Part shown: positions 48,629 through 58,473 of the stretch, piece by piece | How positions within the stretch are numbered: the stretch's first letter is position 1 | Layout: every line of letters begins with the position of its first letter | Source: Candidatus Poribacteria bacterium | Lineage (GTDB): Bacteria > Poribacteria > WGA-4E > WGA-3G | NCBI GenBank assembly: GCA_012270795.1 | Contig: JAAXHO010000219.1 | Coordinates: forward strand, 35,042 to 99,041 | Direction: 5' to 3' | DNA: 64,000 bases | Notes under the pieces: generated by a model | Told to the model about the DNA's origin: nothing | Seen by the model: the letters and a program-made list of their open reading frames with translations, nothing else | The model's database searches: none | Made by a program: the position numbers and the translations under genes

Positions 48629-49196
48629 TTAGTGTTGCAGGCGTTGTTCTTTGAGCGATCCCCATGTCGTGGTATACTTGTCTTGGACTTCCACACTTGT
48701 TGCAGACTGATGCAATGTGGTACCATCTGTCAGAATCGACAACTGCAGAAGGCCATGCGCCTGCCCATTGGTATTCTGCACGATTCCAAGCACCAACATA
48801 AACTTGCCCATCAAAGACGTTTACAACAAAACCGCGCGTGCGTCCACCTTCTTCAAAAATTGTCTGCTTGTGGTCTGTGATGCTTACATCAGTGCACTTG
48901 AAGAACGCAGCAATGGTTCTATTCGTAAATGGGCCGCCAGTGTTAAGGCCGTTTGAATCGGGTAGTTTAACGCCATCATCTTCTCCATCAAACATTAGGG
49001 CTTTTCCTACGATACCGTCAACAACTTCTGGTTCTCCAACCAGATTTCCGCTGACATTTTTACCGGAGGTATCTGCGGCATCCCCTTCATCAAAAGTCCA
49101 GATGGCTTGAACAGTGGCTTCGTCTCTTGCTGCAAAACTTGTGATTGTAACAAGCATGAGCAACACGCATAAAATAGAAAAATATTTGAACATCAA
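48629..49196 (-). pseudogene. LamG-like secreted protein, internally deleted
   Basis: Paralogue of the next gene upstream (49232). It starts with a signal peptide and reads like a normal LamG/concanavalin-like domain (TIAAFFKCTDV, FEEGGRTRGFVVNVFDGQVYVGAWNRAEY) up to WYHIAS. It then changes frame and stops as VYHDMGIAQRTTPATLK. In the frame beside it SVEVQDKYTTTWGSLKEQRLQ appears, equal to the last residues of the paralogue (SVEPQDKFTTTWADLK). About 90 codons, holding the second half of the sandwich, have been lost with a frame change. The product is unlikely to fold. Confidence 0.8.
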
Positions 49197-49231
49197 AAAA
49201 TCTCCTTACTTTGAAGTAATAGTTTGTAAAA

Positions 49232-50077
49232 TTATTGGACTCTTTTCGTTTTTAAATCTGCCCAGGTTGTAGTGAATTTGTCTTGCGGTTCAACACTTAA
49301 GGGTTGTGCAAGTTTAGCAAAGTCAGCATTATTAAAAGCTGAACCATAGACTATAACTTCATCAATTAAACCACCAAAATAGTCAATATTGTCACCGCCG
49401 CCGCCATCATCGTGGTAGACAGCATTCTGGTTGACAAAACCGATCCCGTTGTCATCACCGTGTGAATGAAGTCTACCCCCAGGAGCTTTTTCGATCAACT
49501 TACCATCTAACCACATTTCAAACTTGTCATTCTCAACCCCTTCAATACCGTTTCTAATAACTAATCCAACGTGATACCAGGTGTTTGACTTAACATCATC
49601 GGATAACCACTCACCATTCCATGTGTACTCAGATCGATTCCATCCGCCAACGTAAATTTTACTTTCAAACACATAGATTACTAAGCCACGCGTTCGACCA
49701 CCTTCTTCAAAAATCACCTGTTTTTGGGATTTAGTCACATCATCACAGTTGAAAAATGCGGCTATGGTTCTATTATGGTAAGGACCAGAAGAATTAATTC
49801 TGGGTGAATCAGGAATTTCTATGCCGTCACTCACTCCGTTGAATTTTAATGCTTTACCGGCAATACTGCCTACAGATTCTGGATTTCCAACCAAATTGCC
49901 GTTGTGACTTTGGTTGGAAGTGTCATTCGCAGTACCATCATCAAAGGTCCAGATTCCCGCGACTGTGTTTTCATCACGTTGTGCTTCTGAGGGAGTTGCG
50001 ATAATAAACACAAATTGCAGCAAAGCGAGATAGCAGAATGTTTTTAAGATTCTATCCTTTGTGAGTTTTTGAAACAT
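49232..50077 (-). CDS. Secreted LamG-like (concanavalin-fold) protein
   Basis: 281 aa. Signal peptide (YLALLQFVFIIATPSEAQ) followed by one beta-sandwich domain of the LamG/LamGL type: IWTFDDGTANDTS, NGNLVGNPESV, GKALKFNGVSDGIEIPDS, FEMWLDGKLI, YFGGLIDEVIVYGSAFN. Such domains bind sugars or matrix proteins. Nothing follows except a short SVEPQDKFTTTWADLK tail. GGAGG precedes the ATG. Its degenerate paralogue lies 35 bp downstream, so this is a tandem duplication. Confidence 0.85.
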   Translation of the reverse strand: MFQKLTKDRILKTFCYLALLQFVFIIATPSEAQRDENTVAGIWTFDDGTANDTSNQSHNGNLVGNPESVGSIAGKALKFNGVSDGIEIPDSPRINSSGPYHNRTIAAFFNCDDVTKSQKQVIFEEGGRTRGLVIYVFESKIYVGGWNRSEYTWNGEWLSDDVKSNTWYHVGLVIRNGIEGVENDKFEMWLDGKLIEKAPGGRLHSHGDDNGIGFVNQNAVYHDDGGGGDNIDYFGGLIDEVIVYGSAFNNADFAKLAQPLSVEPQDKFTTTWADLKTKRVQ

Positions 50078-50444
50078 TTGGATTCCTCCATTAAGATTGT
50101 CTTCCTATTTCGGAATGACTTTATAGTATTTGAAATATATATATACTCCAATCTTTTTTAGTGAAATTATACATCAACCGATATTGTGATCGGTCTGTTC
50201 TGTATACCACAATAACCGCTGAGAGTTTGTTGTTTATTATAGCAAAAGTATGAAATTTTGTCAATATAAAATAGAATTTGTGCAGAGGCATTCAATTGTC
50301 AAGTTGTGTATCCTGTCCTGATCGTGAAATTTTTTAGTTGTTTTTTTTGGGTTTTTTGTGATTTTTTTTATAAGTATCCTCGATCGTGTCGTGGTATGGG
50401 TTTATGAAGGTTTTTTGAATTTGCGAAATTTTGAAAAAAACAAC

Positions 50445-50599
50445 TATGGTAAATTATACAATTAATTCTACATTCTGAGCTGTAGGAGCGACCTTTGGTC
50501 GCGACCTGGAGGTCGCTCCTACCAGAAAGAGCCCGAACGGTCGCGACCAAAGGTCGCTCCTACAGAAGATGTGTATAATTATTTCAATAATTCACCATA
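50445..50599. mobile_element. 155-bp MITE-like element, ends TATGGTRAATTAT (copy 1)
   Basis: Left TATGGTAAATTATACAATTA, right inverted ...AATAATTCACCATA. Inside are two stacked GTAGGAGCGACC.. palindromes. The ends are bounded by TA. The remaining gap 50600-50780 shows nothing. Confidence 0.65.
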
Positions 50600-50782
50600 A
50601 ATGGGTTTTTTGTCGTTTTTTGTGTTGTGTTTTCTGTTTTGAGAACAATAGAAATCATGTATAATCTATTGGTATTTTATTGTTGAAATGTCTTCCAACA
50701 AAGCTGCTTCGTGTCAATTGAATGTCTCTGAGAATTTGATAGAATTTGTAGAGCAATTTTGCATGTAAATTTATAGGAATAT

Positions 50783-51586
50783 TTATTCTACAGCGACGAT
50801 TGCGATTTTCCACCTATCAGCCTGTTTACAAAGGGTTTCTGTGTTCATGATAAAGGTGCGTTTAGCTTCAACTGCCAAAACGCTTCCTTTTACGGCGTGT
50901 ACTGCCTCAAGTGTTTGCATCCCTACTGTGGGAATGTCAATGCGAAAATCATGGTTGACTGCAGCGGCTTTTGCGACGACAACACCTTTACCTCCCAAGG
51001 TTCCGCCACGTTGAATTGTTGCATCTGTTCCTTCAATAGCTTCAATTGCAAGGATGAGTTGTTTTTTTACCACAACAGTTTGCCCGATTTCCATGTTAGC
51101 CATTTGACGTGCTGTTGTTATCCCCGTTTTTATGTCTTCCCACTGTGCTGCATTCGGTTTGTGTTTCGTAAGTACGCCGGGTTCAGGGAGTAGATGTGAA
51201 AGGAAATGATCCTGTTTCAAAATAGTTATACCTGCAGTCTCAAAATGCTCAAGGATTGCTGAAATCAGTGCAGTAGGTTTTTGACCACGATTTTGAGCTA
51301 ATAACTTGATCGTTGTTACATCCATTTGAAAGGGACGAAGTAAAATATTCGGTTCTATTTTTCCGACAATGACAAGTTCACGCACATCTGTATCAAGCAG
51401 TTTTTTGATAATTTTCTGTATCTGTCCGACCCCATAATCGTATATTTCACAAGGAATTTCGTCGAATCGGTGTTTTTCTTCTTTGGTGATTTGTATGACA
51501 AGTGGTTTTAGTCCTTTGGCAGCAGCGGACTGTGCTGCGAGAATTGGAAGTTCACCTGTTCCTGCTATGATACCAACTTTTTCCAT
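50783..51586 (-). CDS. lpxI: UDP-2,3-diacylglucosamine pyrophosphatase LpxI
   Basis: Cleaves UDP-2,3-diacylglucosamine to lipid X, the fourth lipid A step, in species that lack LpxH. VGIIAGTGELPILAAQSA, YDYGVGQIQKIIKKL, VGKIEPNILL, EGTDATIQRGGTLGGKGVVVAKAA and DIPTVGMQTLEAV are the hallmark segments of the LpxI (former DUF1009) family. The start at ATG 51586 (MEKVGIIAG) is more in keeping with the family than the track start ten codons earlier. 267 aa. It pairs functionally with lpxD at 7408. Confidence 0.92.
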   Translation of the reverse strand: MEKVGIIAGTGELPILAAQSAAAKGLKPLVIQITKEEKHRFDEIPCEIYDYGVGQIQKIIKKLLDTDVRELVIVGKIEPNILLRPFQMDVTTIKLLAQNRGQKPTALISAILEHFETAGITILKQDHFLSHLLPEPGVLTKHKPNAAQWEDIKTGITTARQMANMEIGQTVVVKKQLILAIEAIEGTDATIQRGGTLGGKGVVVAKAAAVNHDFRIDIPTVGMQTLEAVHAVKGSVLAVEAKRTFIMNTETLCKQADRWKIAIVAVE

Positions 51587-51835
51587 GCTTTCTACCAATA
51601 TTCTTATAGCTGTCAAAAATATGTTAAGGAGGCTTTATGCGATAATATAGGTTTTCACTGTAAAGGATAACATAAGGATGAAAATGAAAAAAGTACAAAG
51701 TAAAATATTCATATTACTAAACCGAATTATACATAATTAGTCATATAATTGTAGATATTACTTTTTATTCTCTTTATGTTTCTTATTCCTTGAAAATATG
51801 TTATAATATGATATGTACATAAGATTTTAGTCATT

Positions 51836-52156
51836 GACTGCAAATCAGTTACGATTACAAATTGGTACAGTAGGTCTAACATTCCTGGAAACCAAGCATT
51901 CGTCCAAAAATATATGGATGCGCATGGTATAGAAGCGGAACCGTGGGCGGCACAGTCTTATGCAACGCTTTATATTCTTGCAGATGCAATTGTGAAAGCG
52001 GAAACGAAGGATGCTGCTGGTATACGGGATGCACTTGCACAAACTATGGATTTCCCCACGATTTTAGGCAATTTCTCTTTCGATCCCAACGGCGAAGCGT
52101 TATATGATCCGATTATACTAAGGGTCAATGGCGGCGTATTTGAAGTTTATGAATAG
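51836..52156 (+). pseudogene. C-terminal remnant of a LivK-type ABC substrate-binding protein
   Basis: Open without a start from about 51812. It reads ITNWYSRSNIPGNQAFVQKY, EAEPWAAQSYATLYILADAI and TMDFPTILGNFSFDPNGEAL: the last third of branched-chain-amino-acid or amide-binding proteins. The signal peptide and first two thirds are missing, and no permease genes lie nearby. The remnant ends normally and keeps its terminator, so the loss came from the 5' side. Confidence 0.8.
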
Positions 52157-52179
52157 GCCTTGGGTTGTATGAAAATCTG

Positions 52180-52223
52180 GAGAAGTCATCATCGGTATGT
52201 TGCTGATGATGACTTCTCTGTTT
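52180..52223 (+). terminator. Strong terminator after the LivK remnant
   Basis: Perfect 14-bp stem GAGAAGTCATCATC / GATGATGACTTCTC, 11-nt loop, then TGTTT. Confidence 0.85.
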
Positions 52224-52242
52224 AACCAAGACTTTACACACC
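52222..52242. repeat. Solo end of the GGTGTGTAAAG element family (right-end orientation)
   Basis: TTAACCAAGACTTTACACACCC matches the right end of the 12211-15720 element. No matching left end was seen in the preceding stretch. Confidence 0.5.
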
Positions 52243-52267
52243 CACATGACTTCTTTCAATTGAGGAA

Positions 52268-55252
52268 TTATTCACGTGCTACTGGCGTGATTTTCAGTTT
52301 CACTTCTTTCCCATCACGGATGACAATAATCTCAACAGGTTCCCCGATTTTCACAGCATCAAGAGCATAAGTAAGGTCATAGATGTTAGTAACCTTTTTT
52401 GCCCCGAGTTTAACTATGACATCCTCACTCTTTATTCCAGCTTTTTCTGCGGGACCACCAGCGACAACACCTGACAGTTTTACACCTTCTTCTTCGGTTG
52501 TATAATCAGGAATAGTGCCTAAGTAAGCGCGCATTGTGGCGCGGCTTGCCTGTCCCGATGCATTGCGTTCAACCTTCACGTATTCCGGTCTTTCATCTGC
52601 GCTGATGAGGTCAGATATAACACCATAGGCAAGACCTGAGATACGTTCTAAACCTGCATAGTTCAAGGTGTCAGAATCATCGGATGGACGGTTATAGTTA
52701 TTGTGTAGTCCTGTAAAGAAATTTAGCACAGGTACATTCTTTGGATAAAATGCTGTCACATCTGTTGGCATATAAGGGTCTTTGACTAATGTGACATTTA
52801 AACCGATGGGGACATTTCGTTTTTCAATAGTCTTTGTCCAGACAGGAGAAGAACCTATACCATGCAGTGTAAGTTTGTTATTTCGGAGTCGTCCGACCAT
52901 ATCAAAATTGATGTAAGCAGCAACATCTTTTAAAGGAAGGGTAGGTTTGTTGACAAAATGCGTAGAACCGATTAGGCCGAGTTCTTCACCTGACCATAGC
53001 GCAAAGATAACGCCTCTTTTGAACTTTTCTGGGTGGTTTTTGCATTCTTCACTGAACATCTCAGCTAATTTTAGGACAACAGCAGTGCCAGAAGCGTTAT
53101 CATCGGCTCCGTTATGGATTTTCTTTCTGTTTTCTCCTTTAGCAAGCGAACCGACCTCTCCGTATCCGATATGGTCATAGTGGCCGCCAACGATTATGTA
53201 TTCGTTCTCTTCAGTTTCAGTAGTGGGTGGAATCATTGCAAGGACATTCCTGTCTGATTTCTTATCTTTTTGTAAGGATGCAGCTACCTTGAGTTTTACA
53301 TCAGGAATAGCGAATTGTCCGAGGTAGTGCGGATTCTCTGTGTCAAGACCGGTCTGTACCTCTTTCAAGTTTTTGCCGGTAGTTGCTAAGAGTGCGCTAG
53401 CAACTGTATGCGTAATTGAGCCCGCGACAATACCGCAATCAGGACTTCTATTGTCAAAAGTCAGCGGAATAATCTTACCTGCATTTTGAGAATTGGGACC
53501 TGAAACGGTCAAGAACGCTTTCGCGCCTTTATCCCGTGCTTGCATTGCTTTGTAACGTATCCCTGCATAGCGAATCAGTTGTTGTTTGCGTTCGTTCTCC
53601 ACACCTTCTGGCACATAACGAAGTGCAATAACGATTTTGTCCTTTACATCTATTCCTGCGTAAGAATCGTAAGTTTCACCCGATGCTTCAGGTGCTGACA
53701 ATCCGTATCCAACAAAGACCACTTCACCTTCCACTTCACCATTGTTTGAAAAAGAAAATGGTAAATAATCTTGCTTTACAGCGAATTCAAGTTGTTCCTC
53801 AGTACCATCAATCTTGCGTGTGAGTAGGAAGTGGTTTCCATCTGGTGTGAGTTTACTTCCTGCATTAAATTCAAAGGTTTGGAAATAACTACTGTCTTCA
53901 CCTGCTGGCTTGATATTGTATTCTGACATGAAATCTGCGATATACTCTGCAGCAAGTTTTGAACCTTCAGAGCCTGTCATTCTCCCTTCTAAATCATCAC
54001 TTGCCAGATATTCTACATGTTGTTGGATACTGCTTTTAACCTCAACCTCAAATTCGGCATAAGATGGATCGACTGCGTGTGCTTCCTCTTTTGTCTCGTC
54101 GCTTCTTGATACCTGTCTGGTCGGTGAAACGGAGATTGCTTCTAATGCTGCTTGATGATCCCATGTCGCGAGATAAAGTTGTGATACTTTTTGATTATTG
54201 CGGTTTGAGGTCCAACACAACCGATTTCCATCCGGTGAGAACACGGGTAGTCCATCAAACCCATCTATTGACGTGATTTGAACAGGCTCATGTCTTCCCA
54301 TTGCATCTACAATAAAGAGCTCAAAATTAGCAAATCCGAGTTTGTTAGACGCAAAAATTACATACGCACCACTGGGATGGAAATAGGGAGCCCAAGACAT
54401 ACAACGGAAGTTCGTTAGACGTTGAACATCTGAACCGTCTAAGCGCATAGTGTATATGTCCGCTGTTTTTCCATCAGGTGAGAAATACCGCCAGACGATA
54501 CGTTGTCCATCCGGGGTAAAAAATGGGCCTCCATCATATCCAGGTGAATCTGTTAGACGTGTTTGGTTTGAACCGTCTGCATTCATGATATAGATTTCAC
54601 CAAAATAGGATGGATCTATTTCCATCTGTTTAAGCTCTTTTGGAGTAAGATCGCTTTTTGGGTAAGCATCCCGCAAAGAACAGAAGACGATGTATTTTCC
54701 ATCAGGAGAATAGGAACCTTCCGCATCGTAGCCGTGTGCGTCTGTTAGCTGCTTCAAGTTACTACCGTCACGATTTGCTGAGAAGATGTCCGTTGCTTCA
54801 TCGTAGTCCCAGCTATATCTTCGTTCCTTTCCAGTTGCTCTAAAGTTGAGTTCTTCCTTTTGCTTTGCTTCAGCGAAAACGTCGTGATGGGTAGACGCGT
54901 ATAGGACGTGATCGCTACCCGGACGAAAGAAGGCACACGTTGTTTTTCCGATACCGGGGGAGACTCGGTGGGTGTCACCTGTCAACAGATTGAGTGTGTA
55001 TATTTGAAAGAACGGGTTTTCAGGTTCACGTTCACTTTGAAATATGAGAGCGTTTCCATCTTCAGAAAAATATCCTTCTCCTGCGCGTTTACCGTCATAA
55101 GTAAGTTGTCTGATATTGGTAAGAAAACGTGCTTCGTCAGCTGCGGTTGCGTCTGAGTTTTCGTCCGCAGTATTTGGAAGTGCTGCATAACTTACAGAAA
55201 AAGCAGCGATGAGTATTGTGTAAACAAGACATATCAATTTGAAGCGGTACAT
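52268..55252 (-). CDS. Exported PD40 propeller - M28 aminopeptidase - PDZ protein
   Basis: 994 aa. A signal peptide (ICLVYTILIAAFSVSYA) leads to a TolB-like propeller (~45-370) of PD40 repeats (GSYSPDGKYIVFCS, LTDSPGYDGGPFFTPDGQRIVW). An apical/PA-type insertion lies near residues 500-660. The M28 zinc-peptidase domain follows, with GGHYDHIGYG, NGADDNASGTAVVLKLAE and ALWSGEELGLIGS, i.e. all zinc ligands and the catalytic Glu. A C-terminal PDZ domain (SGVVAGGPAEKAGIKSEDVIVKLG) ends it. It is a periplasmic or surface peptidase. The triple combination resembles tricorn-like logic, with the propeller gating the protease, which is an inference. AGGAGAG precedes the ATG. Confidence 0.9.
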   Translation of the reverse strand: MYRFKLICLVYTILIAAFSVSYAALPNTADENSDATAADEARFLTNIRQLTYDGKRAGEGYFSEDGNALIFQSEREPENPFFQIYTLNLLTGDTHRVSPGIGKTTCAFFRPGSDHVLYASTHHDVFAEAKQKEELNFRATGKERRYSWDYDEATDIFSANRDGSNLKQLTDAHGYDAEGSYSPDGKYIVFCSLRDAYPKSDLTPKELKQMEIDPSYFGEIYIMNADGSNQTRLTDSPGYDGGPFFTPDGQRIVWRYFSPDGKTADIYTMRLDGSDVQRLTNFRCMSWAPYFHPSGAYVIFASNKLGFANFELFIVDAMGRHEPVQITSIDGFDGLPVFSPDGNRLCWTSNRNNQKVSQLYLATWDHQAALEAISVSPTRQVSRSDETKEEAHAVDPSYAEFEVEVKSSIQQHVEYLASDDLEGRMTGSEGSKLAAEYIADFMSEYNIKPAGEDSSYFQTFEFNAGSKLTPDGNHFLLTRKIDGTEEQLEFAVKQDYLPFSFSNNGEVEGEVVFVGYGLSAPEASGETYDSYAGIDVKDKIVIALRYVPEGVENERKQQLIRYAGIRYKAMQARDKGAKAFLTVSGPNSQNAGKIIPLTFDNRSPDCGIVAGSITHTVASALLATTGKNLKEVQTGLDTENPHYLGQFAIPDVKLKVAASLQKDKKSDRNVLAMIPPTTETEENEYIIVGGHYDHIGYGEVGSLAKGENRKKIHNGADDNASGTAVVLKLAEMFSEECKNHPEKFKRGVIFALWSGEELGLIGSTHFVNKPTLPLKDVAAYINFDMVGRLRNNKLTLHGIGSSPVWTKTIEKRNVPIGLNVTLVKDPYMPTDVTAFYPKNVPVLNFFTGLHNNYNRPSDDSDTLNYAGLERISGLAYGVISDLISADERPEYVKVERNASGQASRATMRAYLGTIPDYTTEEEGVKLSGVVAGGPAEKAGIKSEDVIVKLGAKKVTNIYDLTYALDAVKIGEPVEIIVIRDGKEVKLKITPVARE

Positions 55253-55347
55253 CTTAATCTCTCCTATCTAAATTTAATTTACTGTGGAATCATTATTAAT
55301 TTTCGCCTATAACCAAAAATACTGAATGAATTTAATGTAGGAACAAT

Positions 55348-55509
55348 TATGGCAGATTAAATTATACAATTAATTCTACATTCTGAGTTGTAGGAGCGAT
55401 CTTCAAATCAAGAAATCAAAGGTATGAATGCCTTTTGGCATTCCCCGGGTCGCGACCTGGAGGTCGCTCCTACCGAAGAGGTATATAATTATTTCAATAA
55501 TTTACCATA
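55348..55509. mobile_element. MITE-like element, ends TATGGY..ACCATA (copy 2)
   Basis: Shares AAATTATACAATTAATTCTA at the left and TATAATTATTTCAATAATTT at the right with the 50445 copy. The interior is the long version with GAATGCCTTTTGGCATTC and TCGCGACCTGGAGGTCGC. Confidence 0.6.
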
Positions 55510-55571
55510 GATAAAGTCATTATTGCGGGTATAGTTATAACGCGCGATAAACTGAGGTTAATCGGATAAAA

Positions 55572-56423
55572 CTATAGGTACTCAGCTGCTTTCTGTTTGA
55601 GAAATGCAAGTCCATCTGAAGCAAGACTTTCTGCACTCGGTGCAATATCGCGCCAGATGCAAGTTGCAGCGGCTATCTCTTTGACAGCAGGCGTGAACGA
55701 CTCAATAACAAGCCATCTATTATAGTCGACTTTAGCCAAAGCACCAAAAACGCCATCCCAATCAACAAGGCCTGTTCCTGGTGTACCTCGGTCGTTTTCA
55801 CAACAGTGCATGTGATGTAGCAAATCACCTGTATTAACTATTGCATCTGCTTGATTTTTTTCTTCAATGTTCATGTGGAATGTGTCTAAATGCACCTTAA
55901 AATAGGGACTATCCACTGCTTGACTAAGTTTTACAGCGTCTTCAGCGATGTTGACAAAATAGGTTTCAAAGCGGTTCAAGGGTTCACTTGCAAGTGTAAC
56001 ACCGTGTTTTCCACTAAATTCTGCCACCTCTTGCAATCCTTCAACACACCATCCCCATTCCTGATCGTTCCTACCACGTCCAACGAGTTTGCCAACGGCA
56101 CTGTACATCGGTCCGACGAGTGTATCTGCCCCCAACTCAGCAATAACTTCAACGGTGTGTTTGAGATAGGTTTTGGCATTTTCACGAATGGCGGGGTCTT
56201 CGTCAATCGGATTCCTATCGCCGCCCATGATATTGCACCCAATGGTTTCTAAGCCAGTATCTTTCAGGATTGCTTGGGTATAGGGGATGTCCACCGTATC
56301 AGGATCAAAAACGGGAATTTCAACCCCATCAAAACCCAGTTCTGCAACCTTTGGAATCAGGTCAGCGGTTTCTTTGTCAAATTTATCTGCCCACAACAAT
56401 AAATTTACTCCAAACTTTGGCAT
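55572..56423 (-). CDS. Sugar 3-epimerase (D-tagatose/D-psicose 3-epimerase family)
   Basis: 283 aa TIM-barrel epimerase of ketohexoses. The start is ATG 56423 (MPKFGVNLLLWADKFD); the track's TTG includes the AAGGAG ribosome site itself. SEPLNRFETYFVN (Glu), HLDTFHMNIEE (Asp, His), HMHCCENDRGTPGTG (His) and LVIESFTP (Glu) make the metal site of D-tagatose 3-epimerase. The true substrate could also be an inositol or another rare sugar. It stands alone, flanked by a MITE and by an oppositely unrelated redoxin gene. Rare-sugar use fits the L-rhamnose isomerase at 15857. Confidence 0.85.
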   Translation of the reverse strand: MPKFGVNLLLWADKFDKETADLIPKVAELGFDGVEIPVFDPDTVDIPYTQAILKDTGLETIGCNIMGGDRNPIDEDPAIRENAKTYLKHTVEVIAELGADTLVGPMYSAVGKLVGRGRNDQEWGWCVEGLQEVAEFSGKHGVTLASEPLNRFETYFVNIAEDAVKLSQAVDSPYFKVHLDTFHMNIEEKNQADAIVNTGDLLHHMHCCENDRGTPGTGLVDWDGVFGALAKVDYNRWLVIESFTPAVKEIAAATCIWRDIAPSAESLASDGLAFLKQKAAEYL

Positions 56424-56519
56424 ATCTGTCGTTCTCCTTATTGTCAATTATTAGATGTTTACAATGAACTATCATGTCTTATGTATGTAATGTTTTTAAC
56501 ATCTGAGATGTGTGAAGAA

Positions 56520-58283
56520 TTATTCAGGTTTATATTCAGATGCTAACACAAAATAGAAATGACATATTAGACTTTCATTTTTTTGATTAGAGAGTTCAGG
56601 ATTGGGTGTTTCTATATCTTCAAATTCCAAACGTGTTCCTGCGGGAAGGAAAATAGGTTTGTTGTAATGGTAGACCTCATTCCATTTAAAATCAGACTTC
56701 ATTACCCATAACATTTTAATCTGTTCACCCGTTGGGGTAATGGCAACAATTCGCATATCATGCTTATATACTTGTAACGATGGATACACATTTAAGATAT
56801 ACACATCTTTTTTTAACCGATACGAAGAAACCACATTTTGTTGATTGGAATATCCTGTCATCGTAACTTTGTGTAGCTTGGTTGTTTCTGTTTTATTGGT
56901 AAAATAGACTCCTATGAGCATGCTTTTATCTGCTTGGTTGTCACTGTTGTGCAACTGCATTTCAAGGATGATTTCTCCCCTCTTAGGTAATAGATGGCCG
57001 ATTCCATCTGGTAAAAAGTTTGGTACGATCCCTGGTGTCCACGTCCAATCAATTCTGTTCATATTGTCTTGTGCAACTGGCTTATCAACTGATTTCGTTG
57101 CACCGTCTTCAGCACTATCCATCTTCTGTGATTTTCTTTCTGACCCAATAACTGCGTTAATACGACGTATATTGAATCCACTGTCTAACTGAAAATCAAT
57201 ACCACGCACATATTTTTCTTCTTCAAAGTTAGTTGGAATAACAAGTGAGATAGCTATATCATGTCCTTGGGGCAATTCATTGAGATTGGCAGTTTTTATT
57301 ACCAAATCAGGTTCTCCGTGTGTCCATGTGTCTGAAGGTTGCGGGTTGGGTTCCGCTTTGACTATAGGACCTTTTGGAGTACCAGCTTCAACCCATTTAG
57401 TGAACATCTCAATTTCAGAGGCGGTGAGTCGTCTTTCGTTCTTGAAATCACCATAACCTTGACCCAATCTCCAAAGTGGCATGAGTTTTGCTTGCGTGTA
57501 TTTCGCAATTTTGGTTGCATGTGTCTTTGCATCAGCATAATTGGAGAAAGTAAGGGGAGCAATTCGATCCTGTTGATGGCAAGTTTGACAGTTCTTTTGG
57601 ATAAGCGGCGCGATGTGTTCGCTATAGGTAATATCACTTTCATTGGGTAATTCGGGAAGATGAATCGTGCATCCGAATGCTGGGGTTTCCTTAACAGACA
57701 CCTTTTTTCCATCAAGGACTGCAACAAGTGCCTCCTTTAAATAGGTATGTTTAACACGTGTTACGATGCGATTGTCGTCTATCGGACCACGGTATCTGAG
57801 CGTATTGGAGCTGTCGATAAGATGTACTTGCGGAGTCATTGTTGCACCGAGATGCCGTGCCAAACTACCATCCGTGTCCTTGACGATTAAAAAGGGGAAT
57901 TCCGCCTTCTGAACATAAGTTTGAACATCTTCCAAAGAGTCATTTTCGTTGGCATACACACCAACAAGGGTGACATTTTTTTCAGTAAATTCAGCATGCG
58001 TTCTTCTTAGCCGCATTGTATATCGCTGCGCAACAGGACATTCTGTAGAGAGAAATACAAAGATAACCGGGCCCTGCTTGGTCAGTGTATCAAGTTGATA
58101 CGTATTTCCCTTTAGTGTTGAAAAGGTATAATTGCCGATTTGGGAATCAACAGAAACCTGCCCCTTTTGCGTAGATGCTTCTTGAATGACACGGTTTTTG
58201 CGTGAAATCGTAAAATTTTCAGCTGCTTGCACAGATATAGAAATAATTAGAATGTGGAAGAAAATCGTAATTAGGTGTTTCAT
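56520..58283 (-). CDS. Exported redoxin - cytochrome c - PHM-like fusion protein
   Basis: 587 aa. Signal peptide (TIFFHILIISISVQA) followed by an AhpC/thioredoxin-like domain with one catalytic-type Cys (FVFLSTECPVAQRY, ~81). A haem-c motif, CQTCH (~233), sits in a small planctomycete-type cytochrome (HIAPLIQKNCQTCHQ). The C-terminal ~260 residues resemble peptidylglycine-monooxygenase-type sandwich domains of this family (WTPGIVPNFLPDG, LPAGTRLEFE). The copper-ligand His clusters usual in the family are reduced to MQLHN and YPSLQVYKHD. It therefore probably lacks a normal copper pair. Likely a periplasmic electron-transfer or redox-linked protein. Confidence 0.8.
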   Translation of the reverse strand: MKHLITIFFHILIISISVQAAENFTISRKNRVIQEASTQKGQVSVDSQIGNYTFSTLKGNTYQLDTLTKQGPVIFVFLSTECPVAQRYTMRLRRTHAEFTEKNVTLVGVYANENDSLEDVQTYVQKAEFPFLIVKDTDGSLARHLGATMTPQVHLIDSSNTLRYRGPIDDNRIVTRVKHTYLKEALVAVLDGKKVSVKETPAFGCTIHLPELPNESDITYSEHIAPLIQKNCQTCHQQDRIAPLTFSNYADAKTHATKIAKYTQAKLMPLWRLGQGYGDFKNERRLTASEIEMFTKWVEAGTPKGPIVKAEPNPQPSDTWTHGEPDLVIKTANLNELPQGHDIAISLVIPTNFEEEKYVRGIDFQLDSGFNIRRINAVIGSERKSQKMDSAEDGATKSVDKPVAQDNMNRIDWTWTPGIVPNFLPDGIGHLLPKRGEIILEMQLHNSDNQADKSMLIGVYFTNKTETTKLHKVTMTGYSNQQNVVSSYRLKKDVYILNVYPSLQVYKHDMRIVAITPTGEQIKMLWVMKSDFKWNEVYHYNKPIFLPAGTRLEFEDIETPNPELSNQKNESLICHFYFVLASEYKPE

Positions 58284-58473
58284 GTGTATGGAATTTCTCT
58301 GTTATGGAAGCGTGTTTTGAAGTATATTTTAAGTATATCCTTATTGAGTTTAAACGTCAACTGTTTTTTGGTGGTGTGTCAGAGGCATTCAATTCTTTTG
58401 ACAACTTCCGTGTGATATGGTATTATACAAACATATTACAAACGCTCCCATAACCCTCTAACCATAACTGTAA

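Noticed and set aside
50480-50575. Possible CRISPR-like or tRNA-like structure at the GGTCGCGACC repeats
   Set aside because: They are single inverted repeats within MITE shells, with no spacer periodicity and no cloverleaf.
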